DNA of 44,652 nucleotides. It comes from Akkermansiaceae bacterium. GTDB taxonomy: Bacteria > Verrucomicrobiota > Verrucomicrobiia > Verrucomicrobiales > Akkermansiaceae. The notes under the pieces are model-generated. The model was not told the origin of the DNA and did no database searches. It worked only from the letters and a program-made list of their open reading frames with translations. The translations under genes and the position numbers were made by a program. Numbering within the stretch: position 1 is the first letter of the stretch; every line of letters starts with the position of its first letter. Shown one piece after another: positions 1-9,033 of this stretch. The DNA is taken from NCBI GenBank assembly GCA_025362955.1, contig JANYFB010000033.1, positions 1-44,652 on the forward strand. The letters are read 5' to 3'.

Positions 1-1372
1 AAGGCCGTTGCTGAGGCTGTTTTTCAGCTTTTGCTGGAGTTCGGTGATGGAAGAAGCCGGAGGGTGGCCAGTAAACAACAGATAGGTGAGCGCTCCCAGC
101 GAAAAAACGTCCAACTCAGTGCCACCGTCGGCATTTCCCGCGATGGCTTCCGGCGCGATATAAACCAGCGAGGAATCCTCAATCAATCGGCTAGCATGGA
201 GAGTCAGCGACATCCGAGTGAGGACGCGGGTGGTGCTGGTTCCTGAAATCCGCGCACCCGTCTGCCAGTTGAAAATCTGGATCAATGGGCGCCCCTTGCT
301 GTCGCGCTTCACTAGGATGCTTTGCGGCGACAAACTGCGGTGGATGATTTTCCTGCCGTGCGCGTAAGAAATCACCTCGGCAACCTGACGCAATCATATC
401 CAGACGCTGATCGACCGGAAGCGAGTCGCCTTCCTCGCGAAGGAAGTGGTCGAGGCGGACGCTTTCCGCATCTCGGCGGAAAAAGAGCACGGGGCCGTAT
501 TCGCACTCGGTGGGCGGGTCCGCTTTGAGTATGGCGGGGTGATCCAGGCGTTCGAGGATCTGGAACTCACGTGCGGCGGCTTTCTCGGTGATTTCGCGGT
601 CTTCTCCGGTGAGTTGCCGGGAGAGCATGTAGTTTCTCGCGCAGCGGCGGGTGGAAGAGTGGCTGACATGATGGGCCAGCCAATCCTGATAGAGCCCGGT
701 CGGGCTGTCGAAGACCAGATCGTCCAGGATAAAGTCCCCGACCTTGCGGGTTTTCTGAGAGGGTTTAATGCCGGCCTGCTCCATTGCCTGGGTGATTGCC
801 TTGATGAGCGGGCGATTTACCGGTGGAGCGTCGTGTTGCCTCAAGCCCGGACATTCGCGCCGACGGATGGCAGCCATGATGCCGGGACGGGTGGTTTTTT
901 CCGCTGGATTTTCCGAATCGCGGAAGGTGACGCCGAAGGTCGCGTTGCCGGTGAGGTGGGATTTCGCCTCCGCGTGGGACAAGAACACGAGGGGTTCGAT
1001 GAACAGATTGCCATCGCGGAAGGCCTTTTGGCGGCTGAGCAGGCTTTTTAGGCGCTTGCACTTGCGGTTGGCGAGGATGAGCGGGTTTTCGACGGTTTTC
1101 CGACGACCCTCGTAGTGCCAGGTCCAGTCCTGCGCGTCACCCCACAGATGCCCGGGGTTGCTCTTGATCTCGATCAGGAAAATACCCTGCGGGCAGGCGA
1201 CGAGCACATCGACCTCGTTGATGGAGCCATCGTCGGCGATAAATTCGAAATTCGCCCATGCGCGGTAGTTGTCCTGGGCAGGAAAACGCTCATGGATGAA
1301 GTCAAGGGCTTCCTGTTCCCAAGGGAATTGGGAGCGGGCCATCGTTTTCCAGTGCTTGTCTGAAGATGCCAT
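1..1372 (-). CDS. NERD-domain kinase-like protein (PglW-like), frameshifted, C-terminus outside window
   Basis: The N-terminus is a NERD nuclease-related domain (about residues 15-130) with the core NEVDVLVACPQGIFLIEIKS, giving candidate catalytic D55, E68 and K70. A protein-kinase-like domain follows. The frame that opens at 1372 is lost near 388-396: beyond that point the homologous reading continues in another frame with HRSLSPQSILV (about 315-348), IFNWQTG (about 264-282), YIAPEA (about 145-166) and DVFSLGALTYLL, and runs open to base 1. The usual HRD aspartate is Ser and the DFG motif is replaced by FNWQ, so it may be a pseudokinase. NERD plus kinase resembles PglW of type-2 BREX phage defence, but the C-terminal part needed to decide is outside the window. 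The start ATG at 1372 was chosen because the family begins just before the SQFPWE segment. The frameshift could be a real mutation or a sequencing error. Confidence 0.7.
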
Positions 1373-1678
1373 AGGGTCGGGAACCGGATCGAAGGCCGAA
1401 GCTCCAAGGAAGCAAGGCACGCACAGTCAATAGGGTTGGGTGTGCTGACACAACGGCAAAACCGGAAACCGGGAACCAGTTGATGATGGAAGCGGATGGA
1501 AAAACCAGTGCAAGCAGTCTCTGCCCCACGAACTTCGGCCTGATCGCGCCGTCCCTGATTGCCATGACGACAAACGAGGATTGAGGTGAAGAATGATTAA
1601 TCACGGGGATCGCGCACGCCGCAACGCCTTCGTGAACGACGATTTTTTTTGGGACGGTCACGTTGCTGAAAGAAACGT
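1373..1678. other. intergenic gap between integrase and NERD-kinase genes
   Basis: No convincing gene is seen. Open frames here are short or are extensions of neighbours. The gap separates the 3' end of the integrase from the 5' end of the kinase-like gene, both on the minus strand, so it should hold the promoter of the kinase-like gene, but no clear -35/-10 pair was recognised. Confidence 0.4.
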
Positions 1679-2833
1679 CTAAACCGCTGCATTCGGCCCG
1701 ATCGAGAAGAAATCAAGCGCCTCCTGCTTGCTGGCCCTTCCGACATAATGCTGGCGCAGGATGGCAGGGGAGCCGGAGTGACCGAATTCGAACAGCAGTG
1801 TCTCTAGCGGCGTGCCGGCGACCACTGCGTAAGATGCGTGCGAGTGTCGCAGCGCATTCTGAGGCCACCGGCCGCGTGTGGGATCCGGCGCTTTCTTGAG
1901 GAGACCTGCAGATACATCCCACCCCGCGAGGCGGCGGCAGGCTTTGTCCACATGGGGCCAATTCGGGCAGGGCTCAAATGGATGCGCCTCCAGCCAAGCC
2001 TTGAGGGTAGCGGAGGGGGTGATGTGGCGACGTCGTCCCTTCTTGGTGACCATCGCCGAAAGCTCGATGCCATCAGCAGTGACATGCCCCGCCTCCAACC
2101 GGGTGAGTTCCTCCGCGCGGACTCCGGCGAAAAGCTGAATCGCATATGACGCGACAGCCTTCGGGTAGTGTTCTTCCGCAGTGCGCAGCAGGGCACGCGC
2201 CTGTTCGACCGTGAGGATTGCGATCTCGTCGCTCTCCCGGGCTGACTTGGGCATTTGCACGCTGGCGAACACATTCGCATCGCACCATCCGCGCTTGGCT
2301 GCCCAACGCCAGAATGCGCGCGCGTTGCGGATCCGCCCCCGCACTGCGGCACCATGGGTTCCCAATGGGGCAATAGCCTCTTGGAGTTCCTCGGCGCTAA
2401 TGTCGGTCAGTAGACGGTCCGCGAAAACGATTTTGAGTTTCTTCCCGCTGTGTTTGTAGGAGTGCTGCGTCCGCTCGCGGAGGCCCTCGTTGGCCTTGAG
2501 CCATGCATCGACAGCTTGATCCGTCCGGCGACTTGCGTTCGCCCGATCTTTAATCGCCACCACCATCCGGGCCGCCTCCACGAGTGAGACGTCCCATGGC
2601 GCGAGGAGCGCTTCCGCCAACGTGGCTGCTTCTGCCAGACTCGGTTTGATGATGCCGGCGGCCTCGCCATGCTGCTGCATCTTTTCGCGAAGCTTGGTGG
2701 CGTGCTCCAAGACACCGGCCTTCGTCTTGTGAAAGTGTCGCTCGCGCTTGCGTGATTCGGCGAAGCTTGCGGGCACGTTCACCATCCACCCGGAGGGCGT
2801 GGACTTGACCTGAAACTTGGCGTGGCGCGCCAT
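1679..2833 (-). CDS. tyrosine recombinase / site-specific integrase
   Basis: 384 aa, a normal length for an island or phage integrase. The N-terminal half (about 1-195) looks like arm-binding plus core-binding SAM-like domain. The catalytic half carries FAGVRAEEL (R239), the beta-strand lysine in VTKKGRRRH (K264/K265), NALRHSHASY (R329, with Asn in place of the first His of box II), FGHSG (H352) and the nucleophile in RQHYVG (Y363), so the enzyme looks intact. It lies directly beside a tRNA-Tyr 3' fragment at 2973-3028, the usual position of an integrase next to its attachment site. It is inferred to have inserted the island that continues to the left. Confidence 0.93.
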   Translation of the reverse strand: MARHAKFQVKSTPSGWMVNVPASFAESRKRERHFHKTKAGVLEHATKLREKMQQHGEAAGIIKPSLAEAATLAEALLAPWDVSLVEAARMVVAIKDRANASRRTDQAVDAWLKANEGLRERTQHSYKHSGKKLKIVFADRLLTDISAEELQEAIAPLGTHGAAVRGRIRNARAFWRWAAKRGWCDANVFASVQMPKSARESDEIAILTVEQARALLRTAEEHYPKAVASYAIQLFAGVRAEELTRLEAGHVTADGIELSAMVTKKGRRRHITPSATLKAWLEAHPFEPCPNWPHVDKACRRLAGWDVSAGLLKKAPDPTRGRWPQNALRHSHASYAVVAGTPLETLLFEFGHSGSPAILRQHYVGRASKQEALDFFSIGPNAAV

Positions 2834-2972
2834 GGGCTAACGCGAAAGATCGTAGGTTTAGTTGCAATCATTGTCATGCCCTTATTGCCTATAAAAACCA
2901 AGAAATGGTGGATTTGGACGACATGGCCGAAAATATCTTGTTAATCATCAAGCTGTTGAGATTACGATGTTC

Positions 2973-3028
2973 GACTGTAAATCTGCTAGCGTAAGCTTAC
3001 GTTGGTTCGAATCCATCTCTACCCACCA
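2973..3028 (+). other. attachment site: 3' fragment of tRNA-Tyr (anticodon GTA)
   Basis: The segment reads as the 3' part of a class-II tRNA-Tyr: anticodon loop CTGTAAA with GTA at 2977-2979, a variable arm with CGTA/TACG stem (2990-3001), T loop TTCGAAT, 3' acceptor strand TCTACCC, discriminator A and encoded CCA (3026-3028). The 5' half is missing: bases before the anticodon loop do not pair with the anticodon stem, and no GGGTAGA-like 5' acceptor strand or D arm lies upstream. The T stem also carries a mismatch. A truncated tRNA 3' end beside an integrase is the classic result of integration into a tRNA gene; the intact tRNA would be at the other island end, to the left of the window. Confidence 0.75.
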
Positions 3029-3047
3029 TTTTAAAATTGCAATTTAG

Positions 3048-3069
3048 GGAGCCGAGAGGCTCCTTTTTT
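3048..3069 (+). terminator. Rho-independent terminator of the tRNA-Tyr locus
   Basis: Perfect 6-bp stem GGAGCC/GGCTCC with GAGA tetraloop followed by six T. It lies 20 bases after the tRNA CCA end, so it is most likely the original tRNA terminator, which marks the right side as ancestral chromosome. Confidence 0.85.
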
Positions 3070-3468
3070 CTGCCCCGACCTGGAGCCGCTTCGGGATGAA
3101 ATTGGAAAATCTGGCTGACTTCGATTGACCATCACAAACTTATTACCGGACATCCTACCGACAAGTTAGTCTGCTTTTAAGAAATCGTCCCAGATTTTAT
3201 GTGGGGGCGTGGGAAACCTTGCAGGACTTTTTAAGTGCGGTTTTCTTACCAAACCAATCTCCAGAATTATACATACGAGGTTCGATGGGGAAAACTTCCT
3301 AGAAGGAACCCTTGCTTATCTGATTTTCTGATCGGTTCGTGGGAAATTCCAACGAGGTAAGCGAGAACCCAAGGAAAAAAGGCATGGAAATATTCCGCTC
3401 TCTTGCCTGCTTTTTCCATCTATTTTTTGTTAGCAAACTCGGATGAGTAGGGAAAGATATCCCATCGC
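3070..3468. other. gene-free stretch after the att site
   Basis: About 400 bases with no open frame that resembles a protein and no further tRNA-like or hairpin structure noticed. It ends at the 3' end of the alcohol dehydrogenase gene. Confidence 0.4.
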
Positions 3469-4743
3469 TCAGGCGAATACCGGAGCGGCCTCTGAAGAGA
3501 TTGTAGGAGCCGGATCATCCAACCCAGAGTCCGCATGCTCAACCGAAGAGATCGGAGCCGGGCGGTTCATCCCAGGCTTGATCACCACCTTAATGCAGCC
3601 GTCGGTCTTGGTGCGGAACTTTTCATAAGCCGCAGGCGCATCTTCTAAGGCAATCCGGTGGGTGATCACAAAGGACGGATCGATCTGGCCCGACTCGATC
3701 TTCTCCAACAGCGGCGCAAGGTAGCGCTGCACGTGGGTTTGGCCCGTTCTAACTGTGATTCCTTTGTTCATCAGCGCGCCGAAAGGGATCTTGTCGAGAA
3801 GCCCGATGTAAACACCCGGAACCGACAGCGTCCCGGCCTTACGACATGCCATGATGGCCTGCCTGAGAGCGTGGGGACGATCCATCGATAGCCCGACCGC
3901 CTGCTTGGCACGATCCATGATGGCATCCATGGATCCGGTCCCATGTGCCTCTGCTCCGACGGCGTCGATGCAGCGGTCTGGACCACGACCACCGGTCATT
4001 TCGATGAGGCGGTCATGGATCGCTTCGTCATCGAAATTGAGCGTTTCGGCCTTGCCGTGGACCCGTGCCATTTCAAGCCGCTCCGGGACTCGATCAATGG
4101 CGATGACGCGGCCCGCACCGAGCATCCAGGCACTCTGGATACAGAATTGTCCGACCGGGCCGCAGCCCCAAATCGCTACGGTGTCACCCGGCTCGATCCC
4201 GGCATTCTCCGCAGCCATGTAGCCGGTCGGAAAGATGTCTGACAGAAAGAGGACTTTGTCGTCAGGCATATCGCTCTCGATCTTGATAGGGCCCACGTCG
4301 GCATGGGGAACTCTAAGGAATTCCGCTTGACCGCCTGGATAGCGGCCCATCATCCCTGAGAAACCAAAGAGGCCAGCTGGTGCCTGCCCCATGGCCACCT
4401 TGGCGAGATCTGCTCCCGGGTTGGTAGTATCACAAGCAGAGTAGAGTTGCTTCTGACAGAAAAAACACGAGCCGCAGGCGATCACAAAAGGCACGACGAC
4501 GCGGTCGCCGATCTGGAATTTCTTCACATCGGACCCTACTTCCACGACAATTCCCATGGGCTCATGGCCGATGATGTCACCCTCCATCATGGTAGGCATG
4601 AGTCCGTCGTAAAGGTGAAGGTCGGAGCCGCAAATCCCACTTGCGGTAACCTGGATGATAATATCTTTGGGATCGAGGATGGATGGGTCTTCCACGGTGT
4701 CCACCCGAACGTCCCCCGTGCCGTGCCAGCAAAGTGCTCTCAT
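3469..4743 (-). CDS. zinc-dependent alcohol dehydrogenase (FDH-like branch of MDR family)
   Basis: 424 aa, cytosolic medium-chain dehydrogenase. The catalytic zinc site is C38 (GICGSDLH), H60 and E61 (IGHEPMG). The structural zinc lobe is C90, C93, C96 and C104. The Rossmann NAD(P)-binding motif is [10 protein letters not shown] near residue 192. The long insert and the [13 protein letters not shown] segment are typical of glutathione-independent formaldehyde dehydrogenase-like proteins; the actual substrate cannot be told. The C-terminus has about 25 extra residues after the conserved end (IKVVIKPG). It stands alone, between the att site and a stress-type operon on the same strand, which may hint at a role in aldehyde detoxification. 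Confidence 0.92.
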   Translation of the reverse strand: MRALCWHGTGDVRVDTVEDPSILDPKDIIIQVTASGICGSDLHLYDGLMPTMMEGDIIGHEPMGIVVEVGSDVKKFQIGDRVVVPFVIACGSCFFCQKQLYSACDTTNPGADLAKVAMGQAPAGLFGFSGMMGRYPGGQAEFLRVPHADVGPIKIESDMPDDKVLFLSDIFPTGYMAAENAGIEPGDTVAIWGCGPVGQFCIQSAWMLGAGRVIAIDRVPERLEMARVHGKAETLNFDDEAIHDRLIEMTGGRGPDRCIDAVGAEAHGTGSMDAIMDRAKQAVGLSMDRPHALRQAIMACRKAGTLSVPGVYIGLLDKIPFGALMNKGITVRTGQTHVQRYLAPLLEKIESGQIDPSFVITHRIALEDAPAAYEKFRTKTDGCIKVVIKPGMNRPAPISSVEHADSGLDDPAPTISSEAAPVFA

Positions 4744-4812
4744 AATTATTGGTTGTTAGGTTAAATGTTTGATATATTACCTGCGTGCTTGTCGGTAGAT
4801 TGACAAATGGTC

Positions 4813-5826
4813 CTATCTCTGCACTTCGGGGTTATCGTTTGGAATGGGTTTCTGATCGGCATCCGGTGATCCAGAGGGGAGCTTTATACCGGCGTCTTCT
4901 GCAGCGTGAATGGCTTCTGCCTTTGCCTTTTGGAGGATATCGGCACCGCGATCAGCCAGTTCGGATAGTGTCTCGCCGACTTTGTCGGCTGTGAACCCTT
5001 GTTCCTGTGCTTGATCTTTAATGGTTTCCATCACCTTGACGCCCACTTCCTTTCCGGTTTCGAACAATTCGCCCGCTTTTCCCTTGGTTTCGTCAACGAG
5101 CTTGTCGGAGCGCTCACCCATCAAATCATCTTCCCGACGAGTGCGAGGAATGACTAACCCGGCCAATGCGCCCAATGCGGCGAATGCCACACCGACAGCA
5201 AGGGGATACTCATCACAAGCCTGCGTGAATTTCTTTTCCACCACATGATAACCGCCTTTCAAATCATGACCGACGTGGCGTACGGCAGACCTGCTCATGT
5301 CCATTACTCCGTGCGCGCGCTCTTCCAAGCGCTCCGTGGCGTCTTGGAGCTTGTTGCCAATCTGTTGGGACTTGTCGCGAACGCTATCAATCGCGGAGGC
5401 CGTCGTATCTTTGATACCCTCGACTGTGTTATCTACCCAATCCCCAACTGGATGGCCGTCTCCATTTCGATCGCTCGGAATCCTTGTTCCATTAGACCCG
5501 TTGGGACCATAGGAGGGTTCGTCCTTGTGATCGACGGATTCGGATATCAGCCATGCGACACCGGCACCGATCAGCACGGCGGGCATTGGATGACTTCGGG
5601 CCTGACTCGCCAAGGTAGCCACCACTTTCCGCACCGCAGTGCTTGCATGATTACCGTTGTCTGGTGAGTCCCACCAATCCAAGGCTGAATTCATCAGGGA
5701 TCGCGCGCTCAGGCGATTGCCCAATTCGTCAAGGGTGGAATCCATCCGGCCGCGGGCTTTGCGGATATCAGATTCGATTTCAGAACTCGATCTGTTATCT
5801 TCCTTTGTATTAGTTTCCAGTGTCAT
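4813..5826 (-). CDS. DUF3618 domain membrane protein
   Basis: About 337 aa from ATG 5826. Residues after the first 15 carry the DUF3618 signature (SEIESDIRKARGRMDSTLDELG). Two hydrophobic segments follow, AVLIGAGVAWLIS and PLAVGVAFAALGALAGLVIP, separated by long charged amphipathic stretches that could form coiled coil (repeats of VRDKSQQIGNKLQDATERLEE type). It is the third gene of a tightly packed minus-strand operon: the upstream stop TAA overlaps this ATG (TAATG at 5824-5828), which decides this start over the one 24 bases upstream. Proteins of this kind are common beside holin-X-like proteins and are thought to act at the envelope under stress; the function is unproven. Confidence 0.85.
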   Translation of the reverse strand: MTLETNTKEDNRSSSEIESDIRKARGRMDSTLDELGNRLSARSLMNSALDWWDSPDNGNHASTAVRKVVATLASQARSHPMPAVLIGAGVAWLISESVDHKDEPSYGPNGSNGTRIPSDRNGDGHPVGDWVDNTVEGIKDTTASAIDSVRDKSQQIGNKLQDATERLEERAHGVMDMSRSAVRHVGHDLKGGYHVVEKKFTQACDEYPLAVGVAFAALGALAGLVIPRTRREDDLMGERSDKLVDETKGKAGELFETGKEVGVKVMETIKDQAQEQGFTADKVGETLSELADRGADILQKAKAEAIHAAEDAGIKLPSGSPDADQKPIPNDNPEVQR

Positions 5827-6236
5827 TATGATAGTTTGCTTTGTGCCCATTGCTTATCTTCGCGAAGGCTTTGGACGGTTTTTTTGGGTTTGATGGAATT
5901 GTCACGCAGGTTTTTAAGGGCCTTTGAAATAAGAAAGGCACTGATGGCTCCCACCAAAACTGCGATCACGAGGAAGCCAAGGAACGCGGCCTTTCCGGGG
6001 TCGAATCCGCTGTGGGTAAACAGGTCCCCCAACAAGTAGCCGAATGCCATGAACGCCATCATCAGAGCGGATGACGCGACGAGTGCCCCAATTGCCAGGT
6101 AGCCTAGATTGCGACCCGTCTGGGACAGTTTTTCGCCGATCTCGGTTTTTGCCAAGGCCGCCTCTTCGCTGACTAGCGATAGGACGTCGTCTCTTAAATT
6201 CCTGATCAGGTCTGCGATATTTGTTTCAATATTCAT
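5826..6236 (-). CDS. phage holin family / holin-X-like membrane protein (DUF1469 type)
   Basis: 136 aa. The N-terminal amphipathic segment (NIADLIRNLRDDVLSLVSEE, then ALAKTEIGEKL) is typical of the holin-X superfamily, and is followed by two strong transmembrane segments, YLAIGALVASSALMMAFMAF and AAFLGFLVIAVLVGAISAFL, with a short charged tail. Despite the family name there is no lysis gene nearby, so a holin role is unlikely; in this operon it is better seen as an envelope stress protein. Its start overlaps the upstream gene by four bases (ATGA) and its stop overlaps the downstream start, so the three genes are probably translationally coupled. Confidence 0.85.
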   Translation of the reverse strand: MNIETNIADLIRNLRDDVLSLVSEEAALAKTEIGEKLSQTGRNLGYLAIGALVASSALMMAFMAFGYLLGDLFTHSGFDPGKAAFLGFLVIAVLVGAISAFLISKALKNLRDNSIKPKKTVQSLREDKQWAQSKLS

Positions 6237-6862
6237 TGGAATGGATTAGGTTCGAAGTTAGAGGATAGATCGGATTTATTGCCGTCCGTACGAAGCGGGA
6301 GGCGCTCTTGGTAACTGTTTGAGCCAGCTCCCTTGTCTCGCGGCGATCTGCTGTTCTCACGGGATGAGGCTTTCAAGAATCGCACAGATGCGAGGCCGGC
6401 AACAAATAATCCGCCAAACACGATTTCCGGACGTCGCCGCGCGAGGTCTCCTAGATCGTTGAGGAAATCTTTCGCATCGTGGTTTCGTAGATACTCCGCC
6501 GCGCGTTCCATTTGGCGGGACGCCCGTTGCCCGGGCGATACTAACAGGTTGGCATCCCCGTTTTGGAGCGTTTCGCACGCCGCTTTGACGGCTTCCGTGT
6601 ATCGGACGATCTGGCCGGCCAACTTTTCCTTCTGTTCGTCGATATAGTTGCTTCCCGCGTCCTTCGCGGTTTGCAAGGCTTCGCTGCCGTTCTCTTTGAG
6701 GTTTGCGGCGACTTGCGTAATTTGCTCGCCAGCCGCTTCCTTAACTTCCTGAAAGGGCGATGGCGGGTTGTTGGATGGGGCGCTTTCCTCCGGTATGGGG
6801 GACGAATCGGATTGCGGTGGCATCATTGCGGGCGAGGACCGCTCCAAGGTTTCGGTATTCAT
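6233..6862 (-). CDS. one-TM stress-type protein, first gene of the three-gene operon
   Basis: 209 aa. A Ser/Pro-rich acidic N-terminus (1-38) leads into a long amphipathic helix region with LEA/apolipoprotein-like character (EQITQVAANLKENGSEAL, then a KEKLAGQIVRYTEAV segment), then one short membrane segment (PEIVFGGLFVAGLASVRFL) and a polar tail. It resembles proteins annotated as nutrient deprivation-induced, but no firm family is recognised. It heads the operon with the holin-X-like and DUF3618 genes, sharing an ATGA overlap. The promoter should lie in 6863-7121; no clear box was identified. Confidence 0.75.
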   Translation of the reverse strand: MNTETLERSSPAMMPPQSDSSPIPEESAPSNNPPSPFQEVKEAAGEQITQVAANLKENGSEALQTAKDAGSNYIDEQKEKLAGQIVRYTEAVKAACETLQNGDANLLVSPGQRASRQMERAAEYLRNHDAKDFLNDLGDLARRRPEIVFGGLFVAGLASVRFLKASSRENSRSPRDKGAGSNSYQERLPLRTDGNKSDLSSNFEPNPFQ

Positions 6863-7121
6863 TGGGATGGGATAATTTCGGAGTTACACAGCTTAATGAT
6901 TCCAAGGCGGAATTTCATTGTTGCTGAAAACTTCTTTTCGCAGAACCCGTGCCAGCCCTTAGTAGCCTTTGAACGCGATACCTACGTAGGGTCATGAATA
7001 CATCCACCTGCAATCTGCAAGGCCAAGGTGCACATTGCGCTCAATATGGAAATGCATCTAGCAGCATTTAGTTTTCACCTTGCCTCAGTCAAAATTAGAC
7101 ACTCCTGCTTGAATTAAGCTC

Positions 7122-7400
7122 CTACAATCGACGCGCTAACTCTGTTGCGTTTCGAACCGCGTTGGTATAACGATCGTTGTTGAAATACGCCCACACACGC
7201 TTGGCACAGGACTCTTTGATCCGGCTCACCCATAATGCGAGCTCATCGTCCGAGTAGTCATGCAGATACCATTTCGCCAGTCCGTGAAAGCGGATGTAAA
7301 CATCATCGGCGGTCCTTACCAACTTGTCGGGCAATTTCGGGGTGCTGCAGGAAAAGAAGATAGTTCCGGCTTTTTTGAGATGCATTACAGACCCGGTCAT
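7122..7400 (-). pseudogene. DUF72 protein, C-terminal remnant
   Basis: 92 aa that match only the C-terminal third of DUF72 (YecE-like) proteins: TADDVYIRFHG, then WYLHDYSDDELALWVSRI and VWAYFNNDRY. The normal protein is about 240-260 aa with a TIM-barrel-like fold, so about 150 N-terminal residues are absent. Nothing resembling the missing part is seen immediately upstream. It is taken as a 5'-deleted pseudogene; a short product from the ATG at 7400 cannot be excluded. Confidence 0.65.
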
Positions 7401-7591
7401 TCCACCAACTCTTGTGCCGAAACCGGGATATTTTGAGGGCCGACCATGGCGAATCGGCTATGTAGCTTTCACAGAGTCATCTTGTGAATGCCATACGATG
7501 TAGGGTTTTGCCCCAGTTGCAGGCATAACGAAACCACCTAGACTTCCGCGGTCTTAATCGTCTATCAAAATTTTTAACCATCCAAACTCCG

Positions 7592-8536
7592 ATGTTCTAT
7601 CACTCACAAAACCTGATCAATCCAATCGTCGTTGATGAACCCGATCCGTCAGCCGCCAATGCTTTGCAAGAAGGCCTAGGCGGCCAGTTTGGCGAAATGC
7701 GGACCATGATGCAATACCTGTTTCAAAGCTTCAACTTCCGGGGAGACGGATTGCCTTACCGGGATCTCATCCAAGGCATCGCAATCGAAGAGATAAGCCA
7801 TGTCGAACTTATCTCCAAAACAATATCCCAACTGCTGGATGGAGCGCCGGGCTACTATGGAAAGAAATTCGAGGTGCCCGGCAAAGGAGGTGCTACCCCG
7901 ATGGACATGGCGAAGGAACAACAGAATCCCCATCATTTTATTGTAGGAGCCCAAGGAGCGCTGCCTGTCGATGCCGCTGGCAATCCATGGAGCGGCAGTT
8001 ATGTGCATTGCAATGGAAACCTGGTGCTTGATTTATTGGACAACCTGGTCTTGGAATCAACCGGGCGCTTGCAAAAATGCAGGATCTACCAGATGTCGGA
8101 AAATAAGACACTGCGCGCCACGGTGGCCTTCCTGATCGCGCGGGATGAAGCCCACGAAATGGCCTTTGCAAAGGCCTTGGAAACATTGGGCGTCCAATGG
8201 AACAAGCTGTTGCCCATCCCTAAATTCGACTCATCACAATATCCGGAGGTCAAGAAACTGATAGATGCCGGCGTGAACCGCGAGCAATACCATTTCCGGC
8301 TGGATGAGTCTCAAATGGCGTCGATTTTCAGCGGTTCTGCCCCGGCGAATGACGGGACTGAGCTGGTTACTCTAGCAGAGCCCAGGGAGGTCTATCCGAT
8401 CCCTGCCGCGCCTGAGCGTCCTGAGGAGTTCTCGCCTGGGCTGGATCCGGAGTTGCAGGATCTTGCTGACGCTCTTTTACAGGCAAAGGAGAAGATCCGG
8501 TCCGGCGGTAAGCAGAACCGTTCCAAGAAAAAATAA
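7592..8536 (+). CDS. manganese catalase (dimanganese, non-haem)
   Basis: 314 aa, full length for the family. It disproportionates hydrogen peroxide to water and oxygen in the cytosol with a dinuclear Mn centre in a four-helix bundle. Ligand motifs are visible: GEMRTMMQY (E35), IEEISHVE (E67, H70), VLEST (E155) and RDEAHEM (H188). The conserved start MFYHSQNLINPI agrees with the chosen ATG. The C-terminus ends in a polar lysine-rich tail (GGKQNRSKKK). It has no close operon partner but lies among other stress-related genes (PRC-barrel, DUF892, YflT-like). Confidence 0.95.
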   Translation: MFYHSQNLINPIVVDEPDPSAANALQEGLGGQFGEMRTMMQYLFQSFNFRGDGLPYRDLIQGIAIEEISHVELISKTISQLLDGAPGYYGKKFEVPGKGGATPMDMAKEQQNPHHFIVGAQGALPVDAAGNPWSGSYVHCNGNLVLDLLDNLVLESTGRLQKCRIYQMSENKTLRATVAFLIARDEAHEMAFAKALETLGVQWNKLLPIPKFDSSQYPEVKKLIDAGVNREQYHFRLDESQMASIFSGSAPANDGTELVTLAEPREVYPIPAAPERPEEFSPGLDPELQDLADALLQAKEKIRSGGKQNRSKKK

Positions 8537-9033
8537 AATCGCCGTCGATTTCGCACCCGTCCGGATTTAAATATTGCTACCTTCCGATTCTGGGAAATCT
8601 GAAGGACTGGATTCGGTCGAGCTATAGAAGAACCTCCATACTGCGCAGATCGCGCAGCTGGTCGAAGAACAATCACGGGGAGTGGTGGTTTGTTTTATCT
8701 GCCTGAAAATGCTATGCGTGACCTGCACCTGCCATGGGGTGCATTATCACTTTTCGCCCAAGCAGCTAGGATCATTTCGTCGCCATGCTTTTCTGCCAGC
8801 TTGCCCAAGCCTAGAGCCTGCGCGCGAGCTCGACGGTGATCCCCAACCGGCGGACTTGGACCTGCTTCATCAATGGCTCCAGCAGCGCCGGTAATCCACC
8901 AGATAAGGTGCTTCCTTCGTAAAAGTAGGGCATCACCCCATGGCTGCCGACGATTTCTCAGTTACGCTAATAGGGTAAATCTGCAGCAAGCATCTCTGGG
9001 ACGACCTAATAAAAAGCCACGATAAATCATACC
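8537..9033. other. gene-poor stretch with a short decayed minus-strand frame
   Basis: No convincing gene. On the minus strand about 8824-8960 a stop-bounded frame gives a coherent-looking peptide (GVMPYFYEGSTLSG, then a GGLPALLEPLMKQVQVRRLG segment) that ends at a TAG. It may be a remnant of a lost protein but its family was not recognised. The plus-strand frame at 8682-8894 is its shadow. Confidence 0.35.

Noticed and set aside
446-1051. 201-codon plus-strand open frame opposite the NERD-kinase gene
   Set aside because: Shadow frame; the minus strand has recognisable NERD and kinase motifs.
5826-6236. holin-X-like gene as evidence for a prophage
   Set aside because: No lysin, capsid, tail or terminase genes nearby; the family is common in non-phage operons.
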